NCBI GenBank assembly: GCA_035308025.1
Contig: DATGHL010000045.1
Span: forward strand, 1 to 56,013
Length of the DNA stretch: 56,013 nucleotides
Reading direction: 5' to 3'
Source of the DNA: Candidatus Binataceae bacterium
GTDB taxonomy: Bacteria > Desulfobacterota > Binatia > Binatales > Binataceae
Shown one piece after another: positions 53,914 through 56,013 of this stretch. Positions within the stretch are counted from its first letter, which is position 1; each line of letters begins with the position of its first letter. The translations under genes and the position numbers were made by a program. The notes beneath the pieces are model-generated. The model saw only the letters and a program-made list of their open reading frames with translations. It was not told the origin of the DNA and made no database searches.

Positions 53914-54603
53914 ATGATGAGAGTAGTGCGCGGGTGTGGGCTGGCGGTGATGATCACTTGTGCGTGGGCGTTGGCGGCGACGATCGTCGGGGCTGAAAGC
54001 CCGACTGCCGTCGCCACCCCAAACCTGACCATGGCCGCGATCGTGCCGCCGTCCGGCGCCCAGGGCGGGCTCGCGCCGACGAGTTCGTCCGCCGCGGATG
54101 CTCACAGCGATACCAAGTTGGCGCAGCGCCTTTTCGACCAGACTCCGGCAGACTTGAGAGCCGACCCCTTCAACTGGGCAATCCATATCTACAAGGGGCG
54201 CCATCGTCTCGAGGTTTACTATAAAAACCAGTTGTTTCGCACCTATCACGCGGTCTTCGGCCGCGGCCAATTAGCCGGCGGCAAGCAGTGGGAGGGTGAT
54301 TCGCGTACGCCCGAAGGCGCTTACGCAATTGTCGCCAAGCGCCGCAGCCGCTTCGACTGGTTCCTCAAACTCAACTATCCCAACGGCGCCGACCAGGCGC
54401 GATTTGCTGACCTGCGGGCGAATCATCAGATGCCGACGTGGCGCCGCGAGGGTGGTCTGGTCGGGATCCACGGCACGGACAGTCCGGTCCTCAATAATCG
54501 CGAGGTCAACTGGACGCTCGGCTGTATCTCAGTCAACAATCCCGATATCGAAGAGATGGCGCGGCTTCTCCCGATCGGCACGGTGGTGATAATCAAACCC
54601 TGA
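53914..54603 (+). CDS. L,D-transpeptidase (YkuD domain)
   Basis: A 229-aa exported enzyme: hydrophobic N-terminus (6-27), linker, then a YkuD domain (about 85-228) with the active-site region GIHGTDSPVL...NWTLGCISVNNPDIEEM, where the cysteine is the nucleophile. It forms 3-3 peptidoglycan cross-links or attaches proteins to the wall. ATG 53914 has GGAG 9 bp upstream; a second ATG follows directly at 53917. Confidence 0.9.
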   Translation: MMRVVRGCGLAVMITCAWALAATIVGAESPTAVATPNLTMAAIVPPSGAQGGLAPTSSSAADAHSDTKLAQRLFDQTPADLRADPFNWAIHIYKGRHRLEVYYKNQLFRTYHAVFGRGQLAGGKQWEGDSRTPEGAYAIVAKRRSRFDWFLKLNYPNGADQARFADLRANHQMPTWRREGGLVGIHGTDSPVLNNREVNWTLGCISVNNPDIEEMARLLPIGTVVIIKP

Positions 54604-54766
54604 AGCTGTTACGGGCACTCTAAGGAATTCACGGACTTCAATTAAGCCGCTTTTTCTCTGGCCGCGGAATTTCGTTACACCCGCAGAAATTCTAAGCACT
54701 CAAGGGTCCTGGTCCGAAAAGCACTTTTTTGGGGCGGCGTTACGATGAGCGCCTCCCGTTAATCGC

Positions 54767-55198
54767 CTAGCTCTTGCCCGGCTCGACGGTGATTTCGCCG
54801 ACCATTCCGGCCGCTTCGTGCGGGAGACAGACGTATTTGTAAACACCGGGGACGGTGAAGGTGTAGCTGAAACTTGCGCCGGGCTGCAGGAACCCCGAAT
54901 CGAACACCACTGCCTTAGCTGGACTGGCTACATCGCTCGCCTTGATCGCGATCGCAGGGCTGTCGGACGCATCATGTACCGTGGCGCCGGCGTTGACCCA
55001 CGTGACGGTCTGGCCCACCTTGATTGTCGCCCGGCTCGGCTCGAATGCCGGCGGCGTATCGTTCATCTTGATCGTCGTCGCGGGTTGGCCCATGGCCTGA
55101 TCGGCTCGGGACAGCAAGCCAAGCCACAGCATAACCGCCACGGCGAGCGGCGGGAGCATACGAGAGCGACGCGAAAACAACTTCATGAGCACGGCCAT
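54767..55198 (-). CDS. Cupredoxin (plastocyanin-like) copper protein
   Basis: A 143-aa exported blue-copper protein. After a signal peptide (about 1-37), the type 1 copper ligands are His75, and Cys124, His127 and Met132 in CLPHEAAGM. It would shuttle electrons in the periplasm. GGAGG 6 bp before ATG 55198 fixes the start. It lies downstream of a cytochrome c gene and a porin on the same strand. Confidence 0.9.
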   Translation of the reverse strand: MAVLMKLFSRRSRMLPPLAVAVMLWLGLLSRADQAMGQPATTIKMNDTPPAFEPSRATIKVGQTVTWVNAGATVHDASDSPAIAIKASDVASPAKAVVFDSGFLQPGASFSYTFTVPGVYKYVCLPHEAAGMVGEITVEPGKS

Positions 55199-55355
55199 TT
55201 CAAACCTCCAGACGCGAATAACGAGATCCCAGGGCAAATTCCGTTCGGGCAGCCGGCAAGGCCAAGAATCGCCCGCAGGCTGCCACGGCAATGCGTGAAA
55301 GCACGTGAACTGTTTTGCGCCGAATTGGAGAACCGGACGACGGGCGATAGATCGC

Positions 55356-55664
55356 TCAGCGGGCCTCCTTAAGAAACTCTTTTATCGCGCGCATGTCATT
55401 GGCGGGCATAATCGACTGTGTGCGCATATGCATCGTGATCGCGTCCCATTGCGCCGGTGAATATTGTGCGCCGGACGGAGCATTGTGGCATTGCGCGCAA
55501 TACACCGGCCACAGCCTCGCGCCCCGAACCAACAGCTTGCGCTGCTCAACTGATTGGGTAGTCGCCGCTGATTGGGTGGTCGCCGCGCGCGACGTCACGG
55601 CCCAAAGGAGCAGGAGGGTCGTGATACCGGCTAACCCAGTGAAGCGAGCTGCATGGGTTTTCAT
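55356..55664 (-). CDS. Small c-type cytochrome
   Basis: A 102-aa exported protein with a signal peptide (about 1-27), a spacer with AATTQS twice, and one heme c site CAQCH (56-60). A methionine in the MPANDM segment may be the sixth iron ligand. Likely an electron carrier paired with the cupredoxin. Confidence 0.85.
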   Translation of the reverse strand: MKTHAARFTGLAGITTLLLLWAVTSRAATTQSAATTQSVEQRKLLVRGARLWPVYCAQCHNAPSGAQYSPAQWDAITMHMRTQSIMPANDMRAIKEFLKEAR

Positions 55665-55685
55665 AATGATTGGTACAATCGGGAT

Positions 55686-56013
55686 CTAAAAGCCAATTGC
55701 CAGTTGAGTCAGAATCGCCTGATCGTTGGGCGTCGTGTTGGCGGGCCGGCTGCTCAGTGCGGGCGGCGAGCCGTTCAAAGTCAGGAGGGAGCCGCCCGCA
55801 CCCGGTAGTTCGAGATCAAATTCGGTCTGCCAAACGATGGTCGGTTCAATCCAGTAGTCGAGACCCAACGCGACTTCGCGCGCGTGCGGTGAGAAGATCG
55901 ACGGCGAGCCGCTGAGCCCGATACCCGGGTCAGTAGTGATCTCGTTGGTAACAATGGCGCGCTGGTTCACGCCCGAATAGCGAGTCAGCAGCTCAAGCCG
56001 GCGAATGTATTGG
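55686..56013 (-). CDS. Outer-membrane porin-like protein, C-terminal end (truncated by window)
   Basis: The open frame runs off the right edge. Its visible 108 residues include RYSGVNQRAIVT and alternating beta-strand patterns (REVALGLDYWIEPTIVWQTEFDLE, NDQAILTQLAIGF), ending in phenylalanine as outer-membrane beta barrels do. Porin family not resolved. It starts the cluster with the cytochrome (21 bp downstream). Confidence 0.6.
   Translation of the reverse strand, partial: QYIRRLELLTRYSGVNQRAIVTNEITTDPGIGLSGSPSIFSPHAREVALGLDYWIEPTIVWQTEFDLELPGAGGSLLTLNGSPPALSSRPANTTPNDQAILTQLAIGF

Overview
The window is 56 kb of GC-rich (roughly 60-65%) bacterial chromosome from a diderm. Envelope genes (a heptose/Kdo-type kinase, an outer-membrane-type porin end, M23/MltG/PBP/L,D-transpeptidase enzymes), the order obg-proB-proA-nadD-rsfS, the argJ/secA pair, a HemQ-type coproheme decarboxylase and three LLM-class (luciferase-like, probably F420-dependent) oxidoreductases fit a soil lineage near Desulfobacterota/Binatota. 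That placement is inference from gene content only; there is no rRNA here. No intact phage, CRISPR array or IS element is visible, so this reads as a core chromosome segment with small lineage-specific islands.

Layout. 1-600: broken tyrosine-recombinase C-terminus running into tRNA-Glu(CTC), then tRNA-Gln(CTG) with a good promoter. 0.9-9.3 kb: bEBP-type regulator without a sensor domain, two LLM oxidoreductases, a GST, a lemA-TPM-TPM operon, a secreted beta-helix protein and a membrane-anchored pentapeptide-like/channel-like protein. 9.7-16 kb: a secreted two-repeat protein, two alpha/beta hydrolases, a DacA-type carboxypeptidase and a glycosyltransferase-methyltransferase fusion coupled to a lipoprotein. 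16-18 kb: ATP-dependent DNA ligase. 18.0-18.3 kb: three parS-like ParB sites in a gene-free interval built partly of an 80-bp repeat. 18.3-26 kb: VIT1 transporter, LPS-type kinase, SDR, LLM, GDPD, M23 peptidase, ruvX-mltG. 26-34 kb: MoxR/DUF58/VWA operon. 34-40 kb: Nudix, argJ, secA, mnmE. 40.4-42 kb: a CpxP-like/ECF sigma/small membrane protein module resembling metal-sensing CnrYXH-type systems. 42-46.6 kb: obg-proB-proA-nadD-rsfS behind an extended -10 promoter placed so that the mRNA would be leaderless. 46.6-51.2 kb: hemQ, cobB, an unannotated 42-residue very basic ORF coupled to a D,D-carboxypeptidase, and a TPR protein. 51.4-56 kb: His-rich secreted peptide, GT2, two flavin reductases, L,D-transpeptidase, and a cupredoxin/cytochrome c/porin cluster.

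The most unusual features are the parS cluster, the 42-residue basic ORF, two start-codon microduplications that create mini-cistrons overlapping proA and nadD, the glycosyltransferase-methyltransferase fusion, and the metal-sensing-like sigma module upstream of obg where L21/L27 genes are often found.
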